Assembly (NCBI RefSeq): GCF_019649055.1 | Contig: NW_026570330.1 | Span: 124,001-188,000, forward strand | Origin: Paramacrobiotus metropolitanus | Lineage: Eukaryota; Tardigrada; Eutardigrada; Parachela; Macrobiotidae | Length of the DNA: 64,000 bases | Direction of reading: 5' to 3' | Part shown: positions 1-12,274 of the stretch, piece after piece | Layout of the letters: every line of letters starts with the position of its first letter | Position numbering within the stretch: position 1 is the first letter of the stretch | Notes under the pieces: model-generated | The model's database searches: none | What the model saw: only the letters and a program-made list of their open reading frames with translations | Told to the model about the DNA's origin: nothing | Position numbers and translations under genes: made by a program

Positions 1-289
1 TATGTATACGGATTTTGTACTGTGTAGTGTGTATCACCGGCACACTTTGCTTATTTAAATGTCCATTTATATTTTATATGCAATGTTGTCCATTCGTACC
101 GCACATACAGTACATCATGCCGCCTCTCTTCATTTAATGGAGCTACAGTAAATCAAAGCACAGATTACATGGCATTTACAGGAGCGGTGATCCTTTGTTT
201 TACGCGTATCCGCATGCTCAAAGTAAACTGATTTTTCGGTTCATCAGACTGATTGCAGTACTGCAAAAACGTTAATTCTTATCAACATT

Positions 290-1110
290 TATGCAGTAGT
301 GTTAATTGTTATTATTTAGCGGATGAGCTTCGGAGCTTTAGATACCATAATGAGTGAGCTTTATTAGTGTTTATCGCGTAACTGATCACTGAGCAAGCGG
401 TGCACCCAGTTCAGAGTTCACCCAACCCGTGCTAATCAGACATCGAGGTGATACTTGCTTTCTGTTGACGACCGAATGCAAAAACAATCTAACAGCCACA
501 CAGGAAGCATTACATTATAAAGTTAACACACAGCGGAAATGATGTGCACTTACTTTCTAAGTATTGTAATACTGAGCCTGTTTCCGGTGGTACGAAAAGT
601 GTGGTAGCAGGTCGCTGTTATACCGGTATAAAAGCGGCCTGATAGCACACTTTTTTTCACTACACATTAGAATTCTACAACATACAGCAGCGTGTATGCG
701 GCTTCCGGTTGTTGTTTGCATAGTTTATAATTATCATCGTTTTGCTTAATTTGAGACAGATTGTGATACCTGTACGTTTTTGCATAGTATCGGCATCCTT
801 TTGCTGTTGCTCTGCGAACGTCAAATGCGCTGTTGAGCTTCGTGTGACCTTAATTTCTTTTGACGTTGATTTCTTTTAATGGAACGACATATCTCTACTT
901 AATTATTGCAGACGTCAAGCTTACAAAGATCATCACGCAAAATAACGGTGAAGGCATATTTGATAAAAGGGGTATGGAGCATTATCGATGGAAGAAATGC
1001 CTGAGAATGTTACAACAGGTCTCATAATCTGTTGGAATGTTGTGTCCAACAGATAATGAGACTTGTTGCGACGCTTTTCGGCTGCATGTTTTCGCGACGC
1101 ACGTGGTCCG
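290..1110. repeat. Diverged dispersed repeat, copy A
   Basis: First of three copies of one sequence family. Shared landmarks, in the same order in all three, are a TATCGCGTAACTGATCACT-like box (about 373), a GAGCCTGTTTCCGGTGG-like box (about 575), a GTGATACCTGTACG-like box (about 763), a GCGCTGTTGAGCTTCGTGTGACC-like stretch (about 827) and an ACAGGTCTCATAATCTGTTGG-like box (about 1015). Spacing between boxes is conserved, but point differences and small indels are many, so the copies are old. No protein reading frame is conserved between copies. Confidence 0.6.
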
Positions 1111-2364
1111 TTGTATATGTACGGTGATGTACCTAACAGCTACCGGTTCTTTTTCCGTACCTTGGAAAAAGATGTTGGGGTCGAGTGCGCCACAGCCTTG
1201 CTTGTATACGAATTTTATGGTTGCGGTTTGTTTATCTGTGTTTCTGTTAAGACTTATCTGTCCTTGTTGAAATCAAAAACTTTTCTGTAATGTTGTTTTG
1301 TTTCTTAAATTATGCGTCTCGAGGATAAACTAAACTGCACAATGGATAAACAAAACTATACTACGTACTGTACATAAACTACTACTACTAAACTAAACTT
1401 CTTACGATTAGTAAGCTTTTAAAACCTTAGTGCTTTTACGAGCATGAACTACAGTCATCTGAACCGTAAAAGACTAAAAGTATACTCGATGTACACTGTA
1501 CTCGTCATGCAGTTAGCGCCACGACTCGCGCCTCTTTATCGGATGGCGTTAAATAAGGCACTAATCGATAAGTATCGCAGGAGCCATGACCCCTTATTTC
1601 AAGCGTTTTCAAACGGTATTAATACATCAATCGGTTCTTTACATATCCATTGGTGGAACAGAAAATCACGCAGTAAATCACTTCAGTACGTAATACGCTT
1701 CGTCCAACTTCTTACCGATACAAAACGTTGCCTGTACACAAGCAGCATTGCCTCGCATTAAAGCAATACTAATGCTCTGCTTCAAGAACTGAATGGACCG
1801 CTTTTCTTGTATCCGCTCAAAAACCATTTTACCGTCTTCAAAATGAGCATAAATTTAACAAGGAAAGCGTTTTTACTGGCTCTTCAACGTACTTAGGTGT
1901 ACGTTATACATTTTGACAGATATAAATGCTACATGCTTTTCGATTCATCTCTGGCTGGCTTGTAATGTATGATATTAATAGTTGTGCTGTAACGTGGATG
2001 GATACATTAACGATGCGTGTACCGGAAGTGTAGATGATACCCACTAGAGAATGAGCATGCCGAACAGCAACTTGTATATCTGGCCTTGAACAGTTTCAGA
2101 TCTTGATATATTTAGAGTACGAAGGCGTAGCTACCTACGTAGCCTTCCTTATGCAATGGCCTTATATGTGAATCCCTGATAACATAAACATACTACAGGA
2201 TATTACAGTACAGGCCGTATATGCTCATCCCCGATCTGATGCTGATCAAAGTGATCTTTTTCATGAGGAACATCGAACTGCTCACACTCACAGTACTGTA
2301 CCAATGCGAAGAATTACTACTGTGTGTTCCCATGACAGCCGGTTTTCGAGGTGGTGGAAGTGAA

Positions 2365-3065
2365 GCAGACCGTTCAGTATTCCTTTGTTATTTAGCTGGT
2401 GGACTATAGATTCCATAAAATTTACTTGTAGTGTATTATCGCATAACTGATCACTACGATAAGTAACCGGAACACCAAGATTGTCCACCCCATTTTAAAC
2501 TGACATCAAATTGGTTAGTCTCTGATATACGGAGCCTGTTTCTAGTGGTCTATATTTATCGACACTAGGGTTCAACAGCACTACCACCAGTAGTCTACAA
2601 ACCACTTACTGCTGCTAGTGTACCCTAAAAATGATATAACATGTGTATGCGCGGCTTGCTGTTCATCTTCGTGGATCGTATACTTACTGTATATCTGAAT
2701 ATCCGCGTTATTTTCTAATCTGGAACACAGTATGATACCTGTGCGCCGCTGGATATGGTATCGGGATGATATTGTTATTACCACACCCAGGGCGCTGTTG
2801 GTCTTCGTGACCTTGATTTCTGATTAACGTTGCTTTTCTTCAACGGCATCGTCCATTAACGATGTCAAGGTCGTGTCTACCAATAGCGCGAAATTCCTGG
2901 CGGCGGAAAAGGATCGAGTGAATGGTTGATGGGAGAAATACCTGCGAAACGTCACGGTGCAGCAGGTCTGACAATCGGTTGGAAGGCAATGTCCAACAGG
3001 TAATAATGATGCGACTTCTGGCAGTGTTTTAATCAACTGTATCTTTTCGCAGTAGGCGATTGGTT
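2365..3065. repeat. Diverged dispersed repeat, copy B
   Basis: Second copy of the family, with the same ordered landmarks: TATCGCATAACTGATCACT near 2435, GAGCCTGTTTCTAGTGG near 2531, GTATGATACCTGTGCGCC near 2730, GCGCTGTTGGTCTTCGTGACC near 2790 and GCAGGTCTGACAATCGGTTGG near 2962. It is followed almost directly by copy C, so B and C form a tandem pair with a period of about 0.79 kb. Confidence 0.6.
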
Positions 3066-3159
3066 CTTCAATCGAACATTGAACTGATATACTGCAAAAG
3101 AACAAAGTACTGTAAAAGTGTGCGGAATTATGATTACTGTGGTATTCTCATGAAAGCGG

Positions 3160-3865
3160 TTTTTTTGCAGTATTCCTTTGTCATTTACCCGATCAACTAC
3201 AGATACCAATCATACCACAATTATAAGCGTGTTATCGCGTAACTGACCACTAACCATGGCCGGTGCAACAAATTTGACGAACCCATTTTCATCAGACAGT
3301 AATTGCAAGGTGATAAACTGGTCATTGGCGTCTCTTACTAACACGAAGCTTGTTTCTGGAGGTACTCGTATAATTATAAACAACCTGTTCGTGTAACTCA
3401 AAAATGATAGAAAGTTACCCCGGTCTGTGTGCGGCTTTCGGAACTTCTTTGCGTAGCAATGTAGCATATATTTGTCATGTACTATTCTTATGTTTTCTGA
3501 TGTTTCTTATTTTTTAATTTCGAACAGATTATGCCTGCATTTGTGCGCCACTGAAAAGTCTCGTGATGATATTCCTTTTGCTCAACGAACACTAAATTAT
3601 GCGCTGTTGACCGTCATGACCTGGATTTCTGTTAACACGTAGCCTTGCTAGACGGCATCGTCGTTCAAGATATCAGGACTATGACGTACAACAGCGCAAC
3701 TTCCTACCGGTGGAAGAGGATTACATGGTTGATGGTAATGCGCTGTCTGAGAACCTCGTCGCAACAGGTCTCCTAATCTGTTGGGAAAGTAATGTTCAAC
3801 TTCAACACATAACTAAGGGCAACGATTTAGCGGCTGCCTGTTTGCGGGGAGGACGTGATAAGTAC
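3160..3865. repeat. Diverged dispersed repeat, copy C
   Basis: Third copy, with TATCGCGTAACTGACCACT near 3235, AAGCTTGTTTCTGGAGG near 3346, TTATGCCTGCATTTGTGCGCC near 3528, GCGCTGTTGACCGTCATGACC near 3600 and ACAGGTCTCCTAATCTGTTGG near 3763. After the last box, homology with copy A continues through a GCGGCTGCCTGTTTGCGGGGAGGACGTG-like stretch, which suggests the original unit extended beyond the boundaries visible in copy B. Confidence 0.6.
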
Positions 3866-5289
3866 GCTATTCTGGTCCTGGTTTCCGTACCCTTCATCTC
3901 GTCGGCATGCGGTACCGCTCCGTTTACCGACCGTACTGTACATACTGTACACTGCAACGTTATATTACTGTACTTATTGTGGATCATGTCCTATTAATTT
4001 AATACCAGCTTGTGCTAATTTTTATAAAAAAAAAGGATTCGTTATTTCGTATGCGGCAAAGTTGTTGATGAATTGGTGATGTTTACCTTCATCAATCCAC
4101 CAACAGTGTTTTGCACACGGAAGGTACGGTTTCTGCCAGTAAAGGCATAAGATAAACGGTGTGCGCAACAGGAACATATTTTATCTGTACTGTATCCAGT
4201 GCTCACTAGATCACGAGCAGGTATTTGCTTCACGATATATACTGCATTAAGTTTTCGTTCATCCTGCAATAAATGTGTTCTTGTTTGCGTATACATGATA
4301 TTGTTTAGTTTTCCTTATTAAGCGTTGCAAGGTCACACGAAACAAAATAAATAAAATACATAAATTACATATTAACTTAATTAAAATTTGTATATTTAAA
4401 TAAAATGCATTAATTTTTTTCGCTTTAATATAATGAAAATCGAATAAAATGAAATACATACGTTGTACTTTGGAAGATACTTAATAAAACGCGTTGTACC
4501 TACATCGTGTCAAAACGTACGTACGAACAGGTATGGAACGAGGAAGCAGCGAAGCGGAAGTACTGCCAATAACCATTCCAGCTTCGGTAATGTAATAATG
4601 CGGCCGACTCGTTAGCCATGCCGGCAAAAATGCCGCATAAAAAGTAATTGATCTACTAATGCACTTGATGACAAAACATATGACAAATTCAAGAAGCCAT
4701 TTGTTGAGCGTTTGAATTTTTTTTCTCAGTTTTTCGTGGATTCGCTTGTTATATCTGCTGTGCGCTTTATCCCAATTATTGAGAGTGCTCCCGCTGTACT
4801 CCACATTTTTTAATTACATTACCATCAAGTGCATTAAAGCACAAACCGTGGTCTTGAAATTCTGAATCGCCTGCTTAATTACTGCATAATTTCCCGTCAC
4901 AGGTTTTAATCGTATGGTCAAGTGGCCACTGACACCCTGCATCCCACCGCGACATACATCAGTGACGGAAGCATTTATGATAATTCGAATGACTAGAGCA
5001 GAAATATTCGAATGCAGAGCGCCGATGAAGTGGCACAATCCTGCGCTGTATGCGCCATGATACCGCACATTTTCCGTATATTTCCGCCGCGTAATTACGC
5101 ATCGTTGCGGCGCTTCCCATGAGTGTAGTGTTTACTTATAAGTTGGCCACAATGCTTAATTATATACTTTATTTGCAATAAGTACAGAGACGAGCATCGC
5201 TCATGCACAAAAATGCGTTCAAATGCATAATTAACGGCGCATGACGATGGAAGAAATTACCAGTCACTTCCGCTGTCAGGAAATGCAAC

Positions 5290-5950
5290 CGCGAAACGCT
5301 TTAATTTCGCATCAGTTGTCTGCACAATGACGATACAATGTCGCCGCCAAAAAGCACCGGTGATTTTTTTCATAATTAAAATAATGCACGTCATTACAGA
5401 AAAATACCGCTGGCATGAAATACATGACCTTTGCAAATTAATTCCACTTCTAAAATTAAAATGTTCGATTTTCTTTTAATAAAATATATTGCCGGAAAGA
5501 AACTAATCAAAAGTGAAAAATAATTCGAGAATGTAAAAATTATAAAAATTAAGAAATAATTTTAAAAATATTAAAAATCGTGAAAATAAATCTAGAAAAT
5601 CGCAAAAAATCTGCGGAAACACAAAACGCTTTAATCTCCCATCAATTGTCTGTACAGCAACTATACAATCAATGTCGCCAGCAAAAACACACCGGCAATT
5701 TTTGATCAGAATTAAAATAGTGCATAGTGATCAATTAAAATAGTGAAAAGAAATAAAATAGTGCACAACATCACAGAAAAACATCTGACGTGTAAGTGAC
5801 CTTTACACATTAATCTCAAAACAGGCATTTTCGAAAACTAAAATATCCAATTTAATAAAATATATTACCGGAAACACATCAATAAAACTGAGAAAAAAAA
5901 TATTGTAAACCAAATCGTGACATAAATTCAGATAAATCACGAAAAATGTA
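5290..5950. repeat. Two-copy tandem repeat, ~0.33 kb unit
   Basis: A unit starting with CGCTTTAATTTCGCATC (about 5297) recurs as CGCTTTAATCTCCCATC (about 5627). Both copies then show ACAATGTCGCC..CAAAAA..CACCGG, AATTAAAATA, CATCACAGAAAAA, GTGACCTTT and TAATAAAATATATT in the same order. The copies differ by substitutions and small indels. The repeat is non-coding and sits downstream of the stop codon of the neighbouring minus-strand gene. Confidence 0.6.
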
Positions 5951-5985
5951 ACGGGCATGACAAGTGACCTTTACAGCGGCCATCC

Positions 5986-8547
5986 TCAAGCTAGCACCTT
6001 CATCTCAATATTATTAGGCCGCGCTTCATCCCGCTCCACGCCAAACACCACCGTGCCTTCCCGTTTGGCGTCTTTGTCGTCCAATGATAATTCGGCATCG
6101 TGTTTATGGGAATCTTTGATCATCTGGTCGATCCGCTCCGACGACAAGGGAACGTCTTCGTCAGAGTGATGCGAGGCGGCGGCGAAGGCAGCGGACAGAT
6201 TCCCGGAGTGTTCGGCGGCGTTGCGCTGGATGAGATCGGGATTGAGGAGCGCCAGCGGGACGGAGGAGGAAGCGGCAGCGGCGTGGGCGCCGGTGTCGCT
6301 CTCACCAGAATCGTCTGCAAAAAGGTTGTACAATGTTTATTGAAAATTGCGGTTCGTACGCGAAAGTTTTTATACGTAATTCATTACAAGAAATATTTTT
6401 GGAAACTTTTTCCAAGTGTATTTTCTGAAATGCTTTCAAAATAAATACGGAATAATTTCGATATTCTGATTACTCGTACGCAGGGTATCTTTATTGTCTC
6501 GCATTCCTAAAGAAACGACCATTATATTTACTGTCGCTTATATTTTTCATTTATTTAATCTGCATCTTTGTTTATGAAATTTTACTCATGTTTATTGTGA
6601 TTTTATGGATAGCCGTTTCAGTAACATTATTCTTATTAAATGTTATCCTTGTTGCATATATAAAATTAAATGTTTAGTCTTGTGTCTATGGTTCGCGTTT
6701 GCATTTTTACTGACGGCATTAGTAGCCAAAATTAAACTGCTCCCTGTTCATTTTAATACCAAATAGACAAATAAAGTACTTAAGCATAAAGCAGGGTGTA
6801 AAAGCATAAAAGCAAATAAGCAAGACGAGTAGTAAATAAAATGGGAAAACTGCAAGCAAATATTTTGGCGTGGCGGCATGCGACAGTCAAATTCCAGCCA
6901 GGCGCACAGCTGCCGTTTTATGATCTCCGCGAGCAGTTACAGTAAATTCTTTTATTTTATATGCCAATAAAAAAGCATCAGACCGATTCAGACGTCCTTT
7001 ATTTTATTTTTATAAATTAACTGCACTATTATTCCACAGCTGACCGCGCCTAAACGTGAGCATGGTCGCGTTTTACAACCATAAAAAAATTTCTTTTCCG
7101 ACTGCCAATAAAGCAAAAAGTGTATCTGTATTTTTTGCCACAAAAAAAACCGAAGAGCTCCCAAGAAATGATGAAATAAATTTTAAAAAAAACGAAGCCA
7201 ACCTGCCAAAAAATAATAAAAAAATAGGCAGACTTTGAAAATAAAATCTTTTTATTCTGGCTGGTTTTAATTTGTAAAAATTGCAAAATGCGAGCGAAAA
7301 TGTGCGGGTTAGAAGCGTTAAAAGCGCTGTACCTGAGCCGCTATCGCTATCAGACTGCGAGGCGCTGTGCCGGGACGCTGCTGACCTTTCGCGGGGCGCC
7401 GACGGACTGCCGTCGACGTCGTCGTGCTCCTGCCGGATCTTGGCCTCCCAGCGCTCCATGTCCAGCTGCTCCAGCGCCTGCGCCGTGTTCAGGGCGCGGC
7501 GTTTCTTGGCGTGCCGGCGCGCCTTACGGTCCAGGTGCAGCGCGTGCAGGATGTGCCCCACCGGGCTGTGGCGGTGCTCCCCCTCGCTGTCCTGTACAAC
7601 AGTAATTTAACATGAATTTTATGGTACTTTATTGCTGTTATTCGTTTATTTTTCCTGCTTCTTTTTGTAGCCAATAATCTAACTGGTGATTTGATGTCTA
7701 ATATTTTAGCAAGTAAATGCTGGGGAACTATTGAATTTAACTGAACGAATTCTACTGCAGCCATCATTTTTTTAACCAAGGGTCCAAGGTAGTTAAATTA
7801 TTTCATTTAATTTCACAATTAAATGAAAATAAATAAATTAATAAAATTAATTATTAATTATTGAATAAGTTTTACAATTAATTATTTATTATTAATTAAT
7901 TATTAATTAATTATTAATTATTTGCAAATGACAAAATCCGAAAAATTGTTTAATCTAATTTCAAATAAATTTAGCGCTCAATAATTTATTACTTACTAGT
8001 ATTAATTTCTGCGAAATTATTTACAGATAGTTTTACCAAAGGGATTAAATTATGTGAATTTACGTCATACATACAGATACATATCTGTATATCGTCGAAA
8101 CCGATGCTAATTACGTATTTTACGAGGCTTAATTTTTACACAACACCTAACGCATTTTTTTAGTATGGATTGCTTTCGAATGTATGTACGTACCGGAGAA
8201 TGCGATTTGTTGGATACCGAGGACGTCTTGCGCTCGCCCAGCCCGTAATTATGCAGGGAATCCTTGGAATCCCGGCGGGAATGCTCCATATAGTAACGCG
8301 TCGGGTCGGACGCGTCCGAGTTGTTCTTGTTGAGCCAGGCCAGGAAGTCCGCATCGTCCACCACGGTCTTATCCAGCTCCTGCAGTGTCTTCATGTCGGC
8401 CAATTTACTCGCTCCACGACCGGCTTCGTCGCTCTTCCGCGCGCCCAACGGCGTCTTCCCGTTGGTGGCGGGACTGTTCTCGCTGGTGTCCATGCTCTTC
8501 AGGGAATTATTCGACGCCGACGTCTCACTCGATTTCACCACGGCCAT
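5986..8547 (-). CDS. Uncharacterised 313-aa hydrophilic, low-complexity protein
   Basis: I do not recognise this protein. Three exons join in frame: 8547-8194 (118 codons, phase 0), 7591-7333 (phase 1) and 6314-5986, ending in TGA. All four splice borders are consensus (CCG|GTACGT, GTACAG|GAC, TCAG|GTACAG, TTGCAG|AC). The protein is rich in Ser, Asp, Glu, Lys, His and Ala, with no signal peptide or membrane segment. The N-terminal ~60 residues are Ser/Thr/Asn-rich. Around residues 130-160 lies a basic helix-forming stretch (DRKARRHAKKRRALNTAQ). The C-terminal third has an Ala-rich run and an acidic end. A good 3' splice site (TTTTTCAG) lies 10 nt before the ATG, so a 5'-UTR intron is likely. 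The next gene upstream is LEA-like, so a stress-related disordered protein is possible, but that is inference. Confidence 0.72.
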
Positions 8548-8557
8548 CGCTTATTCT

Positions 8558-11500
8558 CTGAAAAATTCCCAATGTTATTATTTCATTTTTTAATTGCCTG
8601 ATGATTGTTCGAAAAATCCCTTGAATTAAAAATTACAAATCAAATGCAGATTCCAAAATTTAACGTCAAACTGCACCCGTCAATTATTTTGTAATAATAA
8701 TACAGGCGTAGAAATCCAGCTGGCAAATACTAGAGAAAATAATATTATCGTTATACTACTACAACTACAACTAAAAAATTACTACAACTAAAATTAATTC
8801 AATTATCAACTTTTGTTAATTTAGGCTGGAGCAGAATACTAAACGAAGATTAATTTTATGAATTTACCGCAATTTTAAAAACTAAAATGGTTTAACTTAA
8901 AATAAAATAAGCAAGCAAGACGACCGGAAGTAGTGCCAGGAATTCTTTTTAAAGATTATTGTGATTATCGAAATTAATTTAATTATTTTGAAATCCAGGC
9001 TGAAATAACATACGAAATAGGAATTAATTTTACGGACTTATTTCGCAAGATTAAAAATAAAAATTGGTTTAAATAATAAAAAGACCTGCGGAATTGCTTA
9101 TGATTAATACCAGTTGCGAAACAATATCAGCAAAATTCTCACCAGCAATTACACAGTGGGATACAAAAATCGAGGCAAATAATTTGTGCACAATCACGAA
9201 ACAGTAATCCGAGTGACCCCGATCAGAACCTTTTAACGACGAGTGTATTATATACGCGTATATTTCGATAATTTAATGAGCGATCGATCAATCGCGATAG
9301 GGAAAAAACAAGACGAACGTAACGGTTCAGCTGCTATTAATAGCGCTGTACAGAAATTAACGGTGTGAAAACTTCCTCCAGGCCACCAGGAAATTACAAG
9401 TACTAATCTTGTTTTTTTAACAATTACGATGTATGTTTTTTTGTCTCCGTTAGGCGAGCGTCGGCAGGTAATATCGTAGAAAACAAATAATATCCGGGGA
9501 GATTTTGGGCGCAAAAAAACATGCAGCTTCGATGAATTTCTTGTAATACGGCGAAAATAAAGAAACCCACTTCCGGTTGCACTTGAGCGCGAAATGTATA
9601 AGTAGAACGACGAGTAAAAGGGAAAACAACAACTTTACAAAACGGGTGAGTACAGCAAAAATAACACCTTTGTCGCAGAAATTGCTGCAGGGTGTGGCGC
9701 ATGTAGTATATAACCACTTCCACTCGGATAAATTACATAATTTATAATTTGTAAACAATCCTTATTTTATAATTCATTTCCGATTATTCCTGTTATCTCC
9801 ATAATTTTTTCCATAACGAAACAACATCATGCACATGCATACGGACTAATTTCCAATTTTTATACAATTTTTCATTAGTCTTATTTCTATTTTATTTTTT
9901 AAATGTATCCTTTTTCCACTTTCTACGAGTATTTATATTTCAGAATACAATAATTATAAGAATTCACCCAAAATTAATGCTCCAATATTTACTAGCAGTT
10001 ATTATTTTTAGTTATAAAATTTTTAATGATGCCATGCATTCCAGCGTGAGATTTAATTGTTAATTAATTAAAAGAAAATTAGCCATTGAATTACAGAAGA
10101 AAATTAACCTTTATAATTTTGCAGTCCTGTCGCAGCAGCAGCCACTAAGCATTCCGCTAGAAATATAATTCTACATTATTTTCTACGGGCTAAATATAAA
10201 TTACAAATCCAGACTCACCAAGTTGAAATTATCCTGATAATTATTTAATCCCTCAAGGAAAATAACGGATTATTTCCAAATATTCAAAGATTTAACAGCA
10301 GCACCACTTCCGTCGTCAGAACTGGATGGAATCGGTAAAATATTCGTCAGAAAAGTTCCAAGATTCCGAAGTCAATGATCTGCTTTTGCAAAATCAAATT
10401 ATGGCTGTCAAAAATTCTGGTTTCAGCTTGCAAATTTTGCTCAAAAACATGAATGATGGGCAAAACTCGGCGATCAGTGGAAAATATCGCACGCTGATAA
10501 GCGCGTCAGAACACGCACGCCTGGACAAAGGCCAGCTGGGACTCCGCCTCCTCCGCCGCGCAATTGGCTACCGCACAATCAGGAAATTTCTCGTACTCGA
10601 TGCAGCGGGATATTCCGCGCCGGCGATTGGTCACTTGGCCGCGATTAGCGCCGTGCACGTACAAAAATAGCCAACGCTGTTCAACTTTTAAAATGTTACG
10701 TCGTGCGATCTTATCAAGTGGCGTAGAAACAATATTATCAGATCTATCAGACGGTGAGTGCAGACTGGCAAGTGCTGGCTTTTATAGGTGAATTTCCGTC
10801 TGTACCGGCACAAAACAAGCACATCAACACGTAAACATTTCGCAATGTGTTCCAGGGTTGATTATGCCTGAATCAGCACTTTAAGAATGCTTGACGGGTT
10901 TATCAATTATTATTCGATGCGCCGACCTTTGTACAAGTTGGACTCGCGTACACTTGTCATGACGGAGCGGAAACAAACACACCGATTACTGCGGATATCA
11001 GTGTAGCGTGGAAGGCGGCTTAATTCATTTGGAAAAATATTTATTCAGCTCATTCTTCGTAAATCGAATCTAAAAGGACGGAAGTTTTCAGGTTTACTCG
11101 AGAAGGACACCGCTGAGGCGTTGACAGTAAATATATTTAGTTCTGATGAATATTTCCCACGATTTATTGTTGTTGAATTTCTTTTGCCGGACATGCACTA
11201 GGACTAGGTTAAAGAGCGCTGCTACGAAGGTGTGGCTGTCTGGGAAATCCGGGAAAGTACATACAGTACACAACATCGTGCTGGTACTTAATATTATGGG
11301 TGGCGGTGTAAATCCAACCTTTAATATGCCGGCTAAAATTACTGTTATAAAAACGCGGCGCATGCACTGCTGTGAAATACAGTGGTTGTCAAGCCGGCTG
11401 AATAAAATCAAGTATACCGTATACGTACGAATAATATAGAGGCCAATACGAGTGTCGTATTAATTTAATTAATTCTAAGGATTTAATTCGTACTCGACGA

Positions 11501-12274
11501 ATCTCTGGTGCACCGGAAACGGAATGTATCTGTTTGTCCACAGAATTAGCAGTCAGCAATATTTCAATATAACCAAGTATGTTTTTTTTGCAGATTAATA
11601 ATACGGTTGCATAATAAAACTAACGGGTCGTATCCATCGCCGTTAATAAAGTGAAAAACAAACCCACAAAAGCTTCGTTTAAAAATAAAATGAATCCTAA
11701 TAAATAAAAAAGCATAAATTAATCGTAATAATTAAATCCTACTAGAATATTATTTGGTACGAACAGCTTTTTCCGCTGTGGATCCGTCCAGTGACGAATA
11801 TATTGGTGCAATTCGTGATAATTACTGTTGACCATTACTCATTAGTATTTGATTTGTGTAATTCAATTAAAATAATTTCAGCGCGATGAAAGAAAATGTT
11901 AAAGCTAGAAATAATGGACTCTGTACCGCCTTCCGTTTATCGAATTTGTTTTACTGAAAGCCCGATATGGTGCAAATAGTGCATGCTCTCCACAGGGCCA
12001 ACACGACCATTTCCCAACCGAGACAAGAAACACTGTGAATTATCCGCTGTGTAGCTGTCAAAAAAGCAGCCATCTCAAAAAACATATCCTTGACAGAATA
12101 TTATACCAACGAAAATTCATACAAAAAAAAGGAAACCGAAATTCGAAAATAAACAGGAATGCACAGACAATACTCTTAATCAGTTGGAACCGTGTTTGAT
12201 TGTACAGCGACCGCGCGAGAGAGACGAGATGATTAATTCAGAGGAATAAATACAGGGAAATGCAGGGTGCGCGT
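8558..12274. other. Long AT-rich intergenic region with candidate promoter material
   Basis: Between the LEA-like gene and the 313-aa gene, both on the minus strand, I find no convincing coding exon. The stretch is AT-rich except for a GC-richer island at about 10.49-10.68 kb carrying two ATTGG words (10563-10567, 10626-10630). A minus-strand TATAAAAG lies at 10779-10786 and a consensus minus-strand donor (CTTG|GTGAGT) near 10220. These fit a non-coding first exon and 5'-UTR intron for the 313-aa gene. Small open frames here (for example 10326-10670) have no supporting features. Confidence 0.5.
10779..10786 (-). promoter_or_regulatory. Candidate TATA box for the 313-aa gene
   Basis: Read on the minus strand this is TATAAAAG, a canonical TATA box. 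It lies about 2.2 kb upstream of the ATG at 8547. Because a 3' splice site stands directly before that ATG, the distance can be explained by a 5'-UTR intron. The pairing of this box with that gene is inference. Confidence 0.35.

Larger units (their letters stand above)
1..5985. other. Gene-poor region with diverged repeats
   Basis: No open frame here has exon-like composition, splice sites in register or a recognisable product, so I annotate no gene. The region holds three diverged copies of a ~0.75 kb repeat (listed separately) and, nearer its right end, a two-copy ~0.33 kb tandem repeat. Base composition becomes strongly AT-rich after about 4.3 kb. The right edge lies just beyond the stop codon of the minus-strand gene that begins the coding part of the window, so its 3' UTR is probably in the last few hundred bases. 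Confidence 0.6.

Noticed and set aside
4481-5068. Minus-strand frames of 107 and 84 codons
   Set aside because: No exon-like composition, no motif and no splice connection to a neighbouring gene.
7050-7290. Lys/Phe-rich open frames on both strands
   Set aside because: Low-complexity AT-rich intron of the 313-aa gene; the exon ends at a consensus donor at 7333.
10326-10670. 114-codon plus-strand open frame
   Set aside because: No splice context, no known motif, and it overlaps what looks like promoter DNA of the neighbouring gene.
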